A stretch of 64,000 nucleotides of DNA from Salinisphaera sp. G21_0 (GTDB taxonomy: Bacteria > Pseudomonadota > Gammaproteobacteria > Pseudomonadales > Endozoicomonadaceae): NCBI RefSeq assembly GCF_017744115.1, contig NZ_JAGHQW010000006.1, forward strand, positions 1 to 64,000, read 5' to 3'. Shown in pieces: positions 63,329 through 64,000 of this stretch; the stretch's first letter is position 1, and every line of letters starts with the position of its first letter. The notes beneath the pieces are model-generated. The model was not told where the DNA came from. It made no database searches and was given only the letters and a program-made list of their open reading frames with translations. The translations under genes were made by a program, and so were the position numbers.

Positions 63329-64000
63329 TTAGTCAGACTCAAATCCCAGCACTTTCCTGATGTTGTCAGCCACAATGGTACCTATACAAGCCTGCTCAAA
63401 CGTTTCTAATGCTTCTTTATAGGTATTACCGCAATAGAGGGAATGAGTGTTTTCCCCACCACTCTTGGTGGGAAGTATTTCACCACGGTACACGACATTA
63501 TTGTGAGAATCGTATTCAAAAAAATGTTTACACCGGATTGGATTCAACGCCAGAAGGAAAAGCGTGCCGTCATCAAATTGACCTGCATATATTGAATGTG
63601 GATCGCTTGGTTGAATATATTTATGTGGGCACAATCGGCGGCTATGAATCAAATCTATAGGATTGAAAATATAAACACCTGTAAACTCTTTCACGGTATT
63701 GTCACATTCTGAGTAATTATCTTTCTTCAATAATCCATCGAGTGCCAGGTTGTATTTCAACAAGTCCTGATACATAAGGGTATTTTCCGGACGTTCAATT
63801 TTTATCATATTCCTGAATTCAATCGGAGGTGGGCCTGATGATGATGTGACTGATTGCATGCAGTGGCTTTTCATAAAATAATCATTTTCCGACAGTGACT
63901 TGAATCGGTAAAAATCAGGTTGTGGTATTTTGGTAGCCTGTGGAACAACTTCTTTAGCCGATAAATTATTAAACGTTGCTGTGGCATTTGTGTTTGCTGT
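63329..64000 (-). CDS. C-terminal part of a protein cut by the window edge, unknown function
   Basis: The frame that stops at 63329-63331 has no stop codon up to base 64000, so the gene continues beyond the window; at least 223 residues are visible. The Met at 63874 is not a convincing start because good-looking coding sequence (LSAKEVVPQATKIPQP) lies before it. Visible features: ENTLMYQDLLKYNLALDGLL, FIPTKSG-like loops (EILPTKSGGENTHSLYCGN) and FEQACIGTIVADNIRKVLGF. No domain recognised. AT-rich, like the other accessory genes. Confidence 0.5.
   Translation of the reverse strand, partial: TANTNATATFNNLSAKEVVPQATKIPQPDFYRFKSLSENDYFMKSHCMQSVTSSSGPPPIEFRNMIKIERPENTLMYQDLLKYNLALDGLLKKDNYSECDNTVKEFTGVYIFNPIDLIHSRRLCPHKYIQPSDPHSIYAGQFDDGTLFLLALNPIRCKHFFEYDSHNNVVYRGEILPTKSGGENTHSLYCGNTYKEALETFEQACIGTIVADNIRKVLGFESD

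Noticed and set aside
63063-63375. Several short frames rich in NHEAHEEH or FVLFVCFVV strings
   Set aside because: These are translations of the GAACCACGAAGCACACGAAG hairpin, a common source of false protein calls.
1-64000. CRISPR array, tRNA or rRNA genes, prophage or intact insertion sequence
   Set aside because: No regularly spaced direct repeats with unique spacers, no tRNA-like cloverleaf noticed while reading, no rRNA core sequences, and no transposase or phage structural gene among the frames.

Overview
The window looks like a chromosomal segment of a marine, animal-associated gammaproteobacterium, most likely Endozoicomonas or a close relative in the Oceanospirillales. This placement is an inference. 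The housekeeping gene order is typical of gammaproteobacteria (aceE-aceF; yggS-proC-yggT divergent from pilT-pilU; rppH-ptsP; tesA divergent from ybbA-ybbP; orn and rsgA). Between these blocks sit AT-richer genes of eukaryotic type: serpins, RING/TRAF-like proteins, a ubiquitin-protease-like protein, and ankyrin and helical-repeat proteins. No tRNA, rRNA, CRISPR array or complete insertion sequence was seen.

Layout: 1-5.6 kb holds an edge fragment and the pyruvate dehydrogenase genes aceE and aceF. 5.6-9.7 kb holds two tandem serpin-family genes on the minus strand, separated by a decayed copy of the 3' part of aceF. 9.7-20.3 kb holds a GH123-like secreted hydrolase, yggT-proC-yggS, the twitching-motility ATPases pilT and pilU, ptsP and rppH. 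20.5-27.3 kb holds a large protein with an internal duplication, a HAD phosphatase, rlmI, a PhyH-type dioxygenase, an AmpD-like amidase and a PhnA-like zinc-ribbon protein. 27.3-31.6 kb is one 1428-residue gene whose C-terminal third carries Cys and His boxes like those of ubiquitin-specific proteases. 32.0-37.3 kb holds an isolated fliO, an unknown gene, ybbP-ybbA and tesA. 37.4-44.8 kb is a purine/ureide catabolic cluster (puuE with a patatin-like gene on the minus strand; alc-uraD-uraH-allA-guaD-puuD on the plus strand) that could take guanine to xanthine, and urate to glyoxylate and urea. 44.8-48.5 kb holds an exonuclease/endonuclease/phosphatase lipoprotein, orn and rsgA. 48.7-64 kb is an accessory region: two RING/TRAF-like paralogues, a TauD-like dioxygenase, three small unknown proteins, an ankyrin protein, two tandem ~1135-residue paralogues with a nucleotidyltransferase-like C-terminus, and a gene cut by the window edge.

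A family of 60-80 bp hairpins (arms of the type GAACCACRAAGSACAC) occurs in intergenic positions at 15.8, 17.1, 46.5, 48.6 and 63.2 kb. Two copies are complete MITE-like elements with terminal inverted repeats and perfect target-site duplications. One sits exactly between the convergent stop codons of pilU and ptsP. A related GC-rich hairpin is at 37.3 kb.

Taken together, the accessory genes suggest a toolkit for dealing with a eukaryotic host: protease inhibition (serpins whose predicted P2-P1 is Ser-Arg), ubiquitin-system mimicry (RING-like plus ubiquitin-protease-like), ankyrin and helical-repeat scaffolds, and use of host purine waste. No secretion system is encoded here, so delivery into host cells is conjecture.
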